A stretch of DNA of 64,000 nt from Allobosea psychrotolerans. GTDB taxonomy: Bacteria > Pseudomonadota > Alphaproteobacteria > Rhizobiales > Beijerinckiaceae. The notes under the pieces are model-generated. The model worked only from the letters and a program-made list of their open reading frames with translations, ran no database searches and had not been told where the DNA came from. Positions 24,584-33,150 of the stretch are shown in pieces. Within the stretch, counting starts at the first letter, position 1, and each line of letters begins with the position of its first letter. The DNA lies in contig NZ_PQFZ01000001.1 in NCBI RefSeq assembly GCF_002917105.1, positions 62,001 to 126,000 on the forward strand, in the 5' to 3' direction. The translations under genes were made by a program, and so were the position numbers.

Positions 24584-25924
24584 TCAATCGATCCGTGACA
24601 GGGCGGCCTCGATCGTCGCGAAGATCGTTTCGATCTCGCCGGGCGCGATGACCAGTGGCGGCGACAGCACGAGCGTGTCGCCGGCATTGCGGATCAGGAG
24701 GTCCGCCTCGTAGCAGAGCCTGGCGCAGGCGCCGCCGCGTGCGCCCTCGGCGCCGGGGCGTGGCGTGAGATCGATGGCGCAGAGCAGCCCGGCCGTGCGG
24801 ATATCCGCGACATGCGGCGCGCCCTTGAGACTGTGGGCGCGATCCTCCCACAGCGGCAGCACGCTGCGCAGGCGACCGAGCAGATCCTGTTCGGCGAAGA
24901 CATCAAGCGTCGCGAGGCCCGCCGCGCAGGCGAGCGGATGGGCCGAATAGGTGTAGCCGTGGAAGAGCTCGACCGCCTCCGGCGGCCCGGCCATGAAGGC
25001 CTCATAGACATGGCCGGCGACGAGCACGCCCCCCATCGGCACGGCGCCGTTGGTCATGCCCTTGGCGCAGCTCATCAGATCGGGCTTGACGCCATAGGCC
25101 TGCGCCGCGAAGGGCGTGCCAAGCCGGCCGAAGCCGGTGATGACCTCGTCGAAGATCAGGAGGATGCCGTGCTTGTCGCAGATCGCGCGTAGGCGTTCGA
25201 GATAGCCCTTGGGCGGCGGGTAGACGCCGCCCGAACCGGTGACGGGCTCGACGATGACGGCGGCGACGGTCGAGGGATCATGGATCTGCAGCAAGGTTTC
25301 CAGGGCCTCGGAGGCGCTCGCCCCGCCCTCCGGCCGGCCGCGCGAAAAGGCCATCGTGGCGCGGTCATAGGGCAAAGGCAGATGGGCGACATCGGCGAGC
25401 AGCGGACCGAAGGCCGCCTTGTGGCGGCCGATGCCGGCGACGGAGAGGCCACCAAAGCCGACGCCATGATAGCTCTTGTGGCGTCCGATCAGCTTTGTGC
25501 GGCCGGCCTGGCCCCTGGCATGGTGATAGGCGCGGGCGATCTTCAGCGCCGTATCGACGGCCTCCGAGCCCGAATTGACGAGGAAGACATGGTCGATGCC
25601 CTCGGGCGCGAACGCGCAGAGCCGCTCCGCATAGGCTTCCGCGGCCGGGTGGCTCATCTTGAAGGAGGAGACGAAATCGAGCCGGCCGGCGGCCTCGCGA
25701 ATGGCCTCGACGATGCGCGGCTGGCCATGGCCGGCGTTGACGCACCAGAGCCCGGCCATGCCGTCGAGGATGCGCCGGCCTTCCGGCGTGACGTAATGCA
25801 TGCCCTCAGCGCTTTCGAACAGCATCGGCTCGCGCTGGAAGTCGCGCATCGGCGTGAACGGCATCCAGAAGGCGTCGCGCCGGTTGGCGAGACGGGGCTG
25901 GGGCGGGGCGGCATGGGCGGTCAT
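24584..25924 (-). CDS. Class III aminotransferase (beta-alanine/omega-amino acid:pyruvate type)
   Basis: PLP-dependent transaminase of 446 residues. Visible sites are NSGSEAVDTALK (phosphate-binding), HKSYHGVGFG, VEPVTGSGG, LLIFDEVITGFGRLG with Asp259, and MSCAKGMTNGAVPMG with Schiff-base Lys288. WMPFTPMRDFQREP near the N-terminus is typical of the beta-alanine:pyruvate transaminase branch. The ATG at 25924 follows GAGG at good spacing; the open frame continues 19 codons upstream without protein character. It is convergent with the M24-like gene (15-base gap) and downstream of the double-HTH GntR gene. Confidence 0.91.
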   Translation of the reverse strand: MTAHAAPPQPRLANRRDAFWMPFTPMRDFQREPMLFESAEGMHYVTPEGRRILDGMAGLWCVNAGHGQPRIVEAIREAAGRLDFVSSFKMSHPAAEAYAERLCAFAPEGIDHVFLVNSGSEAVDTALKIARAYHHARGQAGRTKLIGRHKSYHGVGFGGLSVAGIGRHKAAFGPLLADVAHLPLPYDRATMAFSRGRPEGGASASEALETLLQIHDPSTVAAVIVEPVTGSGGVYPPPKGYLERLRAICDKHGILLIFDEVITGFGRLGTPFAAQAYGVKPDLMSCAKGMTNGAVPMGGVLVAGHVYEAFMAGPPEAVELFHGYTYSAHPLACAAGLATLDVFAEQDLLGRLRSVLPLWEDRAHSLKGAPHVADIRTAGLLCAIDLTPRPGAEGARGGACARLCYEADLLIRNAGDTLVLSPPLVIAPGEIETIFATIEAALSRID

Positions 25925-25956
25925 GATCAGTCCTCGGCGAAGCGGGACGGCCATGA

Positions 25957-25980
25957 TGTCTTTATTAAATACAAAAGACA
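25957..25980. promoter_or_regulatory. Inverted repeat TGTCTTT...AAAGACA upstream of the aminotransferase
   Basis: Seven-base arms TGTCTTT (25957-25963) and AAAGACA (25974-25980) are separated by 10 AT-rich bases, 32 bases upstream of the aminotransferase start. The half-site TGTCTT recurs at 27040-27045 in front of the nearby GntR gene. This makes it a candidate operator for that regulator. Confidence 0.45.
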
Positions 25981-26021
25981 ATATCTGTTCGATGGCGCCG
26001 TTTCGCGGTTCAGAGCCGGAT

Positions 26022-26047
26022 GCGGAAAACCGGTTCCCGTTTTTCGC
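26022..26047. repeat. Dispersed palindromic repeat, family A copy 3 (diverged)
   Basis: Core GCGGAAAACCGGTTCCCG followed by TTTTTCGC. One base pair of the stem has changed relative to other copies (GCGGAAAA). It lies upstream of the aminotransferase, between that gene and the GntR gene. Confidence 0.7.
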
Positions 26048-26070
26048 GTCCTGATCTCGGTTTTTGTTTT

Positions 26071-26145
26071 GACGCGTTTTCTCCGCGCAAACGCTTCGCG
26101 TTTGTCGCGAGGGAACCGGTATCCACTTCGCGTGAAAACGCTCTA
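26071..26145. repeat. Dispersed palindromic repeat, family B copy 1
   Basis: Arms GCGTTTTC (26074-26081) and GAAAACGC (26134-26141) enclose GAACCGGTATCCACTTCGCG, the family B core. The stop codon of the minus-strand GntR gene (26143-26145) lies at the edge of this element. A second copy is at 48124-48229. Confidence 0.7.
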
Positions 26146-27024
26146 ATCGAACCCGTTGGCGCGGCGGAGTTGGCTGGCCCGCTGGAGATGGCTGCGCATC
26201 AGGGCGGAGGCGAGTTCGCGGTCTCCCGCTTCGAGGCAGTCCAGCATCTGCAGATGTTCGCGGCAGTTCACGACCACGCGCTCGAAGCCGAAGACCCAGT
26301 CGTAATTGGACAGGCGGCGCAGCTGGTTCTGCCGCCGGATTGCCGAGTGGATGTAGCGGTTGCCGGATGCCGCCGCTAATCCTTCGTGGAAATCGGCGTT
26401 CATCTCGTAGAAGCCGATGCTGGAGGCTTCGCGCCAGGGACGTTCGAGCGTCTCGCGATGGCGCGCGCGCATCTCGTCGATCCAGCCCTGTTCGAGCGAG
26501 AAACCGGGCTCCAGCAGCGCCATCGGTTCGATCAGCAGGCGGAAGCGGTAGCGCTCGTCATGGGCTGAAGGGTCGCGCGGATCGTGCAGGAAGCGCCAGC
26601 CATAGCCGGGCTTGCGCTCGACCATGTCGAGGTCGGCGAGGCGGGCGAGGAGGCGCTGGACCTCCGGCCGGCCGAGCTCGTAGCGCCGCATCACCTCCAG
26701 CTCGGAGATGTCGTCGGGAAGTTGGCCGGTCTCGCGGTCATGGGCGATCTTGACCATGGCGAGCTCGGTGGCGTCGGGATTTCCGCCATTGCCCGCAGTC
26801 GTCGTCGGCGTGCTCAGCAATTCGACGCCCTTGTTGGGATGGCGCCGAACGACGCCTTGCCCGGCGAGATAGTCCAGGGCGGCGCGGACCGGCGTGCGCG
26901 AGACATTCAGGCGGCGCGCGGCGCTGTTCTCGTTCAGCCAGGCGCCGGCCTCCAGGCCGTCCTCGCGCACCATCTGGAGAATGCGCTCGGCGATGTCCTG
27001 CTGCAGCCGGGTGGGGGTCGTCAT
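26143..27024 (-). CDS. GntR-family regulator with two winged-helix domains and an FCD-like C-terminus
   Basis: A 293-residue transcription factor. The first winged helix (about residues 5-70) has NENSAARRLNVSRTPVRAAL. A Thr/Gly-rich linker leads to a second one (about 88-147) with ISELEVMRRYELGRPEVQRL and the wing MVERKPGYGWRF. An all-helical FCD-type ligand domain follows (RFRLLIEPMAL, EMNADFHEGLAAASGNRYI). The ATG at 27024 gives MTTPTRLQQDIAERIL. It is divergent from the C45 hydrolase gene and upstream of the class III aminotransferase, so either or both may be targets. Two DNA-reading heads in one chain are less common than the single-HTH form. Confidence 0.9.
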   Translation of the reverse strand: MTTPTRLQQDIAERILQMVREDGLEAGAWLNENSAARRLNVSRTPVRAALDYLAGQGVVRRHPNKGVELLSTPTTTAGNGGNPDATELAMVKIAHDRETGQLPDDISELEVMRRYELGRPEVQRLLARLADLDMVERKPGYGWRFLHDPRDPSAHDERYRFRLLIEPMALLEPGFSLEQGWIDEMRARHRETLERPWREASSIGFYEMNADFHEGLAAASGNRYIHSAIRRQNQLRRLSNYDWVFGFERVVVNCREHLQMLDCLEAGDRELASALMRSHLQRASQLRRANGFD

Positions 27025-27033
27025 TGAAAAACT

Positions 27034-27068
27034 CTTGATTGTCTTAGTTGGCAATGAAATACATCAAG
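27034..27068. promoter_or_regulatory. Inverted repeat CTTGAT...ATCAAG in a divergent promoter
   Basis: Arms CTTGAT (27034-27039) and ATCAAG (27063-27068) span the gap between the double-HTH GntR gene (start 27024) and the C45 hydrolase gene (start 27109). The inside contains TGTCTT, also seen in the inverted repeat at 25957-25980. This is a candidate operator for autoregulation and divergent control. Confidence 0.4.
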
Positions 27069-27108
27069 GATTGACGGTGCGCCAGCGCGCTACTGCGGAG
27101 TCCCGACC

Positions 27109-28251
27109 ATGGTTGAACCTTGCCCCTTCGTCGACGTTTCCGGCACGCCCTATGAGCGCGGCCGCCAGCATGGCGCCGCGGTGCCGCAGCGCGTCAAGCG
27201 CTCGATCGAGCTCTATGGCAGCCAGCTTGGGGATCTCGGCTATGACGCTGCCGCGAAATCGGCCCTGATCGCCGAATTCGCCCGCGAGATCGAAGCCTTC
27301 GGCGCCCATTACATCGAGGAGATGCGCGGCATCGCCGATGGCGCCAAGGTGCCGCTCGAAGACATCGTCATGATCAATGCCCGCACCGAGGTCATCGCCA
27401 AGGCCAAGCTCATCAAGAGCACGCCGATCGCCGAGACCGAGGAGCTCGACGATGGCTGCACCGGCGCGGTGATCCTGCCCGAGCGCAGCGCCAGCGGCGA
27501 ATTGATCCACGGCCAGAACTGGGACTGGAAGGCCGAATGCGCGGAGACCGCGATCGTGCTGCGCGTGCGCCGCGAGGACGGGCCGGATTTCCTGACCTTC
27601 GTCGAGGCCGGCGGCCTCGCCCGTTGCGGCACCAATGCGGCCGGCATCAGCATCACCGCGAACTATCTCGAATCCGAGCGCGATTTCACGCAAGTGGGCG
27701 TACCGCTCGCCCTGATCCGCCGCAAGGTGCTGGAGCAGGAGCATCTCGCCTTCGCGATCAAGGCGGTCGCGACCACGCCCAAGGCCTGCTCGAACAACAT
27801 GATGCTCTCGACGGTGAAGGGCTTCGCCATCGATTTCGAATGCGCGCCGGACGAGGCCTTCCCGATCTTTCCGAGCGAGGGGCTGATCGTGCACGCCAAT
27901 CACTGGGTCGGGCAGGTCGCGCTGACGAAACTGAAGGATACGGGTACGCCGCGCGTCCCCGAGAGCTTCTACCGCGACTGGCGGGTGAAGAAGCTGCTCG
28001 ACGAGGCCGGCGAGAAGCTGACGGTCGCTGATCTCAAGCACGCCTTCTTCGACGATTTCCTCACCCCCCATTCGGTCTGCCGGCCGCCGCGCCTCAACGA
28101 TGCCGGCAATCTCTCGGCCACCGTCGCGATGGTGATCATGGAGCCCGCCAAGGGAAGCATGGAGGTCGCACTGCTGCCGGCGCTGAACCGGGTCTTCACG
28201 CGCTACAGCCTGACGGACGAGCCGGTCACGCTCGCGCAGGCCGCCGAATAG
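27109..28251 (+). CDS. C45-type Ntn hydrolase / acyltransferase (AAT family)
   Basis: Relative of acyl-CoA:6-aminopenicillanic acid acyltransferase, an amide-processing Ntn hydrolase that matures by self-cleavage before a Cys; 380 residues. PYERGRQHGAAVPQRV near the start is the family's GxxHG signature. The likely nucleophile is Cys117 in ELDDGCTGAVI, followed by LIHGQNWDW and GLARCGTNAAGISITAN. The prediction is autocleavage ahead of Cys117 to give two chains. GGAG precedes the ATG. It sits 46 bases upstream of a binding-protein gene, so it probably processes the imported compound, perhaps an N-acyl amino acid or peptide. Confidence 0.9.
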   Translation: MVEPCPFVDVSGTPYERGRQHGAAVPQRVKRSIELYGSQLGDLGYDAAAKSALIAEFAREIEAFGAHYIEEMRGIADGAKVPLEDIVMINARTEVIAKAKLIKSTPIAETEELDDGCTGAVILPERSASGELIHGQNWDWKAECAETAIVLRVRREDGPDFLTFVEAGGLARCGTNAAGISITANYLESERDFTQVGVPLALIRRKVLEQEHLAFAIKAVATTPKACSNNMMLSTVKGFAIDFECAPDEAFPIFPSEGLIVHANHWVGQVALTKLKDTGTPRVPESFYRDWRVKKLLDEAGEKLTVADLKHAFFDDFLTPHSVCRPPRLNDAGNLSATVAMVIMEPAKGSMEVALLPALNRVFTRYSLTDEPVTLAQAAE

Positions 28252-28297
28252 CGCAATCCACACGCCGGCCGAACAGCTCGCCAAAAAAGAGGGGAAC

Positions 28298-29878
28298 ATG
28301 CCGATGCGTCGATGGAATCCGTGGTTTACCGGCCGTGCTGCGAGTCTCGCTGCTGGCCTGGCGTTCGCTGTGGCGATCGCAGCTTCGGCGCAGGCGAGCA
28401 GCCTGCGCGTGCAATTGCCCTTCGACATCCGCTCGATCAATCCCGGCGTCAATCGCGACCACAACACCGACGGCGTCGTGCTCCACATGGTCGAAGGGCT
28501 GGTCGCCTATGGCGAGGACGCCTTGCCCAAGCCGCTCTTGGCCGAGAAGATCGATATCTCCGGCGATGGCAAGACCTACAGCTTCACGCTGCGCCAGGGC
28601 GTGAAGTTCCATAACGGCGCCAGCCTGAGCTCGGACGACGTGCTCTGGAGCTGGAACCGCTACATGGATCCGAAGACGGATTGGCGCTGCCTGTCCGAAT
28701 TCGACGGGCGCGGCACGGTCAAGGTCGAGAGCGTGACCGCACCCGACGCCCGCACCGTCGTGTTCACGCTGGACAAGCCGAGCGCGCTGTTCCTGACCTC
28801 ATTGGCGCGTACCGACTGCGCCATGACCGGCATCCTGCACAAGGATTCCGTCAAGGCCGACGGCAGCTTCGACAAGCCGGTCGGCACCGGCCCGTTCAAG
28901 CTCGGCGAGTGGAAGCGCGGCGAATATATCAAGCTGGAGCGCTTCGCCGACTACGCGTCGCTGCCGGGCAAGATCGACGGCTTGACCGGGGCGAAGCGGC
29001 CGCTCGTCGATGAGCTTCGCTTCGTCATCATCCCCGACAGCGCCACGGCCAAGGCGGCGCTGGAGCGCGGCGATGTCGATGTCGTCCCCGATGTCGCCAA
29101 TGCCGATGTCGGCGAACTCAAGAAGGGTGGCAAGGTTTCGCTGTCCGTCGTCTCCAGCATGGGCCTTGTCGGTTTGATCATCCAGACGCGCGACCCGGTG
29201 ATGGGCAACGTCAAGCTGCGCCAGGCCATCGCGGCGGCAATCGATGCCGATGAGCTCGTCGGTGCGGTGACGGACGGCATCGGCAGGCCCAATCGGTCGA
29301 TCGTTCCCGCGCTTTCGGCCTATCACGGCCCGGTCGAGCGGCAGGGGGTGAAATACGATCCGGCTGCGGCGAAGAAGCTGCTCGCCGAGGCCGGCTACAA
29401 GGGCGAGAAGATCGTGATGCTGGCCAACAAGCGCTACACCAACAGCTTCGACGCCGCCGTCATCGCCCAGCAGATGCTGAAGACGGCCGGTATCAATGTC
29501 GAGATCGAAGTGCTGGAATGGGCGACGCAGCTCGACCGCTACAACAAGGGCAATTACCAGATCCAGGCCTTCCCCTATTCGGGGCGGCTCGACCCGTCGC
29601 TCTCCTTCGAATCGATGACCGGGCCAAAGGACAAGCAGCCGCGCAAGCTCTGGGACGATCCGCAGGTGCAGGCGCTGCTCGAGAAGTCGATGGTCGTTGC
29701 GGGGAAGGCCGAGCGCCAAGCGATCTTCGACGAATTGCACAAGCGCTTCATCGCCGATGTGCCGATGGTGATGCTCTATAACGGCATCGTCAGCGGCGCC
29801 TTCTCGAAGCGGGTCAAGGGCTACACCTCGTCCCTGACTTCGCTGCCCCGGCTCTGGGAGGTCTCGGTCGATGGCTGA
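28298..29878 (+). CDS. Oligopeptide-type ABC substrate-binding protein, paralogue 1 of 3
   Basis: Periplasmic receptor of 526 residues with a Sec signal (AAGLAFAVAIAASAQA). The mature part opens SLRVQLPFDIRSINPGVNRD, a pattern shared with the two binding proteins downstream. It also has FTLRQGVKFHNGASLS, the shared block WNRYMDPKTDWRC and VGTGPFKLGEWKRGEYI. AGAGGGG precedes the ATG. It has no permease of its own next to it; the nearest set starts at 34740. Its last 58 bases overlap the 3' end of the convergent GntR gene. Confidence 0.93.
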   Translation: MPMRRWNPWFTGRAASLAAGLAFAVAIAASAQASSLRVQLPFDIRSINPGVNRDHNTDGVVLHMVEGLVAYGEDALPKPLLAEKIDISGDGKTYSFTLRQGVKFHNGASLSSDDVLWSWNRYMDPKTDWRCLSEFDGRGTVKVESVTAPDARTVVFTLDKPSALFLTSLARTDCAMTGILHKDSVKADGSFDKPVGTGPFKLGEWKRGEYIKLERFADYASLPGKIDGLTGAKRPLVDELRFVIIPDSATAKAALERGDVDVVPDVANADVGELKKGGKVSLSVVSSMGLVGLIIQTRDPVMGNVKLRQAIAAAIDADELVGAVTDGIGRPNRSIVPALSAYHGPVERQGVKYDPAAAKKLLAEAGYKGEKIVMLANKRYTNSFDAAVIAQQMLKTAGINVEIEVLEWATQLDRYNKGNYQIQAFPYSGRLDPSLSFESMTGPKDKQPRKLWDDPQVQALLEKSMVVAGKAERQAIFDELHKRFIADVPMVMLYNGIVSGAFSKRVKGYTSSLTSLPRLWEVSVDG

Positions 29879-30522
29879 GCGTGCGCCTGGGCCTCGATCA
29901 TGTCCTTGACGATATGATGGGCGATCAGCTCGGCAAGGCGCGTCGCATCGCCTGCACGCAGCGCCTCGACCATGGCGTGGTGGTCGCGGTCGCTGTTGAG
30001 CAGCGCCTGATGCGAACTCCAGACGGTGACGGAGGAGCCGCGCGAGCGGTCCCTCAGCCCCCAGATCGTCTCTTCGAGCACGGGGTTGCCGCAGACCGCG
30101 TACATCAGATGGTGGAAGGCGCTGTTGATTTCGCTCTGCTCGATGCGCGTGCCGCTCAGGACCGCCTGGCTGAAGCGGTCGGCGAGTTCGCTCAAGCGCG
30201 CGATCGTGGCGGCATCAATGCCGGCCATGATGCCGGGCACGGCGGCAGTCTCCAGGATGATGCGGGTGTCCCGGATCGCGCGCTGGGTCTTCAGGTCGAT
30301 CTCGGCGACGCGGTAGCCGCGATTGGGCACGTGCTCGATGGTCTTGCGGACAGCCAGCTCGTCGAGCGCGCTGCGCACGTCGAAACGCGTCGCCTTGAAC
30401 GCCTCTTCGAGATCGATCTGGCGCAGCCATTCGCCCGGCCGGTAGGCGCGCATATGGATCGCTTGCGCGATCTCGCTGGCCAGCGCGCGCTTCTCTTTTT
30501 GGCGGGTCGGACGAGTCGTCAT
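29821..30522 (-). CDS. GntR-family regulator, FCD type
   Basis: A 233-residue regulator with an N-terminal winged helix (YRPGEWLRQIDLEEAFKATR, FDVRSALDELAVRKTIEHVP) and a helical FCD domain (RDTRIILETAAVPGIM, SAFHHLMYAVCGNPVLEE, HHAMVEALRAGDATRLAELI). Such domains usually bind small organic acids with a metal. It is divergent from the serine hydrolase operon across 107 bases that contain an 18-bp perfect palindrome, a strong candidate operator. The 3' end overlaps the end of the convergent binding-protein gene by 58 bases. Confidence 0.92.
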   Translation of the reverse strand: MTTRPTRQKEKRALASEIAQAIHMRAYRPGEWLRQIDLEEAFKATRFDVRSALDELAVRKTIEHVPNRGYRVAEIDLKTQRAIRDTRIILETAAVPGIMAGIDAATIARLSELADRFSQAVLSGTRIEQSEINSAFHHLMYAVCGNPVLEETIWGLRDRSRGSSVTVWSSHQALLNSDRDHHAMVEALRAGDATRLAELIAHHIVKDMIEAQAHAQPSTETSQSRGSEVRDEV

Positions 30523-30589
30523 CGGGTGTCTTTAGCAGATTCCAGATTTGTCGCATCGGGCCGTTGCGAGCCTCACAATAACATGCGAC

Positions 30590-30607
30590 ATAATTGGCGC
30601 CAATTAT
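30590..30607. promoter_or_regulatory. 18-bp perfect palindrome, candidate GntR operator
   Basis: ATAATTGGCGCCAATTAT reads the same on both strands. It lies 68 bases from the GntR start and 23 bases before the hydrolase start. That position would let a bound repressor block the hydrolase-importer operon. It also rules out the in-frame TTG at 30594 as the hydrolase start. Confidence 0.6.
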
Positions 30608-30629
30608 TACGCCAATCGAAAGGCGCGCC

Positions 30630-31514
30630 ATGACCGCTCCCGCAACCGCCTCCTCCCAGCTGGAAGACGCCGCCGCGATCGCCCGCGCGCTCTACGATCT
30701 CGGCCCGACGCCGGTGATCGCCTGCAAGGCCGATCCACGCTTCAGCTATTGCCTCTATGTGCCCAAGACGCTGGGGCAGGGTGGCGAGCCGCCGGAGCTC
30801 GTCGTCGCCATGCACGGCACCGGGCGCGGCTTCACCGGTTATCGCGACGCCTTCGAGGAATTCGCGCGCTGGAACAACTGCGTCGTGCTGGCGCCGCTGT
30901 TTCCGATCGGCGTGCTCGGCGACGATAATCGCGACGGCTTCAAATATATGCGCGAGGGCGAGATCCGTTATGATCACGTCCTGCTCGCCATGGTCGACGA
31001 GGTCGCGCAGCGCTATGGCCTGAGCTTCGATCGCTTCGCCCTGTTCGGCTATTCCGGCGGCGGCCATTTCGCCCATCGCTTCCTGTTGCTGCAACCGCAG
31101 AAGCTCTGGGCCTGCTCGATCGGCGCTCCGGGCTCGGTGACCTTGCTCGACCCGACGCGCGACTGGTGGGTCGGCACCCGCAACATGGCGCAGCTCTTCG
31201 GCGTGGCTCCCGATATCGAGGCGATGCGCCAGGTTCCGGTGCAGATGATCGTCGGTGCGGCCGATCTCGAGACCTGGGAGATCACCCACAAGCAGGGCGG
31301 CCGCAACTGGATGCCGGACGCCAACCATGCCGGCGCGACGCGCCCCGAGCGACTGGCGAGCCTGCAGAAATCCTTCGAGGCCGCGGGCGTGTCGGTGCGC
31401 TTCGATCTCGTGCCCAACATGGCCCATGACGGACTGAGGGCCGTGCCGCGCGTGCAGGATTTCTTCGCCGATGTGCTGGCCCGCCGACGCGGCGGCGCGG
31501 CCAAGGCCGCCTGA
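30630..31514 (+). CDS. Alpha/beta-hydrolase-fold serine esterase or peptidase
   Basis: A cytoplasmic hydrolase of 294 residues with no signal peptide. The nucleophile elbow is LFGYSGGGHFAHR (Ser142). The oxyanion region is VVAMHGTGRGFTGYRD, and the likely catalytic His is in PNMAHDGLRAVP near the end. The fold resembles PHB-depolymerase-like or dipeptidyl-type esterases. It is the first gene of an operon running through two binding proteins, two permeases and the ATPase, 30 bases upstream of the second binding-protein start, so it likely acts on the imported compound. The substrate is unknown. Confidence 0.87.
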   Translation: MTAPATASSQLEDAAAIARALYDLGPTPVIACKADPRFSYCLYVPKTLGQGGEPPELVVAMHGTGRGFTGYRDAFEEFARWNNCVVLAPLFPIGVLGDDNRDGFKYMREGEIRYDHVLLAMVDEVAQRYGLSFDRFALFGYSGGGHFAHRFLLLQPQKLWACSIGAPGSVTLLDPTRDWWVGTRNMAQLFGVAPDIEAMRQVPVQMIVGAADLETWEITHKQGGRNWMPDANHAGATRPERLASLQKSFEAAGVSVRFDLVPNMAHDGLRAVPRVQDFFADVLARRRGGAAKAA

Positions 31515-31544
31515 CGATTGCCGATGGGGCAGGGAGAGAGACAG

Positions 31545-33092
31545 ATGGATTGGAAAGCGACAGCTGCCCTTGCCCTCCTGCTCGGCACCGCCTCCGCAAC
31601 GGCGCAACAGCCAATCACGGTTGCGCTCAACGCCGACATCCGCTCGACCAATCCCGGCGTCAACCGCGACGACAACACGGACGCGATCGTGCTGCATATG
31701 GTCGAGGGGTTGGTCGGCTATCGCGAGAATGGTGCGGTCGCGCCCCTGTTGGCTGAAGCGGTCGAGGTCTCGCCGGATGGCAAGACCTACAGCTTCCGGC
31801 TGCGCAAGGGCGTGAAATTCCACAACGGCGCCGAGATGACCTCGGCTGACGTGATGTGGAGCTGGAACCGCTACATGGATCCGAAAACGGATTGGCGTTG
31901 CCGCTCCGAATTCGACGGCCGCACCGGGATGAAGGTCGTCGAGGTGGCGGCGCCCGACGCTGCGACCTTCGTCATGACCCTGGATAAGCCGAGCGCACTG
32001 TTCCTCGACACGATGGCGCGCACCGACTGCGCCATGGTCGCGATCCTGCACAAGGATTCGGTCAAGGCCGATGGCAGCTGGGACAAGCCCATCGGCACCG
32101 GCCCCTTCATGCTGGGCGAATGGAAGCGCGGTGAATCCGTTTCGCTCAAGCGCTTCGACGGCTATGTCTCGCCGCGGGGCGATGGGCGCGATGGTTATGT
32201 CGGGCGCAAGCGCGCGCTCGTTCCGGAAGTGCGTGTGCTAGCCATTGCCGACGGCGCCACTGTCAAGGCGGGGCTGATGTCGGGCGCGATCGACGTTGCG
32301 GACGTACCCGATTCCGATGTGGCGGAGATGCGGAAGAGCGCCGCGGTTCAGGTCCTGACCGCGCCGAGCGCGACCAAGCCCGCCATCCTGTTCCAGACGC
32401 GCGATCCGCTTCTCGGCAACGTCAAGCTGCGCCAGGCGATCGCGGCCGCGCTCGACCTCGACGAGTTGGTCGCGCAGGCCTCCAACGAGCTCGGCAAGAC
32501 GAATAATTCGGCGATCTACGTGACCTCGCCCTATTACGACGAGGCGCAGAGCAAGCGCTATCAGGCCGACCCGGCCAAGGTGAAGCGCCTCCTGGCTGAG
32601 GCCGGCTACAAAGGCCAGCCGATCAAGATCATCGCCAATAAGCGCGCGACCGTGCCGAGCTTCCCGGTCGCGGTCGTGACCCAGGCCATGCTGCAGGCCG
32701 CCGGCATCAAGGCGGAGATCGAGGTGCTGGAATGGGCGACGCAACTCGACCGTTACAGCAAGGGCAACTATCAGATGATGTCCTTCAGCTATTCGGCCCG
32801 CATCGACCCGGCCCAGAGCTACAACCAATTCAGTGGTCCCAAGGACCAGTTCCCGTCCAAGGCCTGGGATAATCGCCGCGCCGACGAGCTGATCGAGCAG
32901 GCGACCCTGATCTCCGACTCGGCCCGGCGCCAGGAGCTCTTCGATGAATTGCACGAGCTGATGCTGGCCGATGCACCCTTGATCTTCCTCTACAACCAGG
33001 TCGACACGGCGGTCGTGTCCAAGCGCCTGCGCGGCTTCGCGCCCTGGGTGGCGTCCAAGCCCAGGCTCTGGGAGGTCAGCGTCGCCCCCTGA
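31545..33092 (+). CDS. Oligopeptide-type ABC substrate-binding protein, paralogue 2 of 3
   Basis: A 515-residue periplasmic receptor. The ATG at 31545 follows AGGGAGAGAG and gives the signal MDWKATAALALLLGTASATA. The mature part opens ITVALNADIRSTNPGVNRDD and continues IVLHMVEGLVGY, RLRKGVKFHNGAEM, WNRYMDPKTDWRC and IGTGPFMLGEWKRG, matching the genes on both sides. The C-terminal half shares IEVLEWATQLDRYSKGNYQM with both paralogues, where the third residue from the last Ser varies. The frame is open from a TTG at 31518, but no signal would result. Confidence 0.93.
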   Translation: MDWKATAALALLLGTASATAQQPITVALNADIRSTNPGVNRDDNTDAIVLHMVEGLVGYRENGAVAPLLAEAVEVSPDGKTYSFRLRKGVKFHNGAEMTSADVMWSWNRYMDPKTDWRCRSEFDGRTGMKVVEVAAPDAATFVMTLDKPSALFLDTMARTDCAMVAILHKDSVKADGSWDKPIGTGPFMLGEWKRGESVSLKRFDGYVSPRGDGRDGYVGRKRALVPEVRVLAIADGATVKAGLMSGAIDVADVPDSDVAEMRKSAAVQVLTAPSATKPAILFQTRDPLLGNVKLRQAIAAALDLDELVAQASNELGKTNNSAIYVTSPYYDEAQSKRYQADPAKVKRLLAEAGYKGQPIKIIANKRATVPSFPVAVVTQAMLQAAGIKAEIEVLEWATQLDRYSKGNYQMMSFSYSARIDPAQSYNQFSGPKDQFPSKAWDNRRADELIEQATLISDSARRQELFDELHELMLADAPLIFLYNQVDTAVVSKRLRGFAPWVASKPRLWEVSVAP

Positions 33093-33150
33093 GCGACGGC
33101 ACTCCCGGAAGCCGACCAAAAACAGATAACAAAACTGGGGAATTCTCGAC

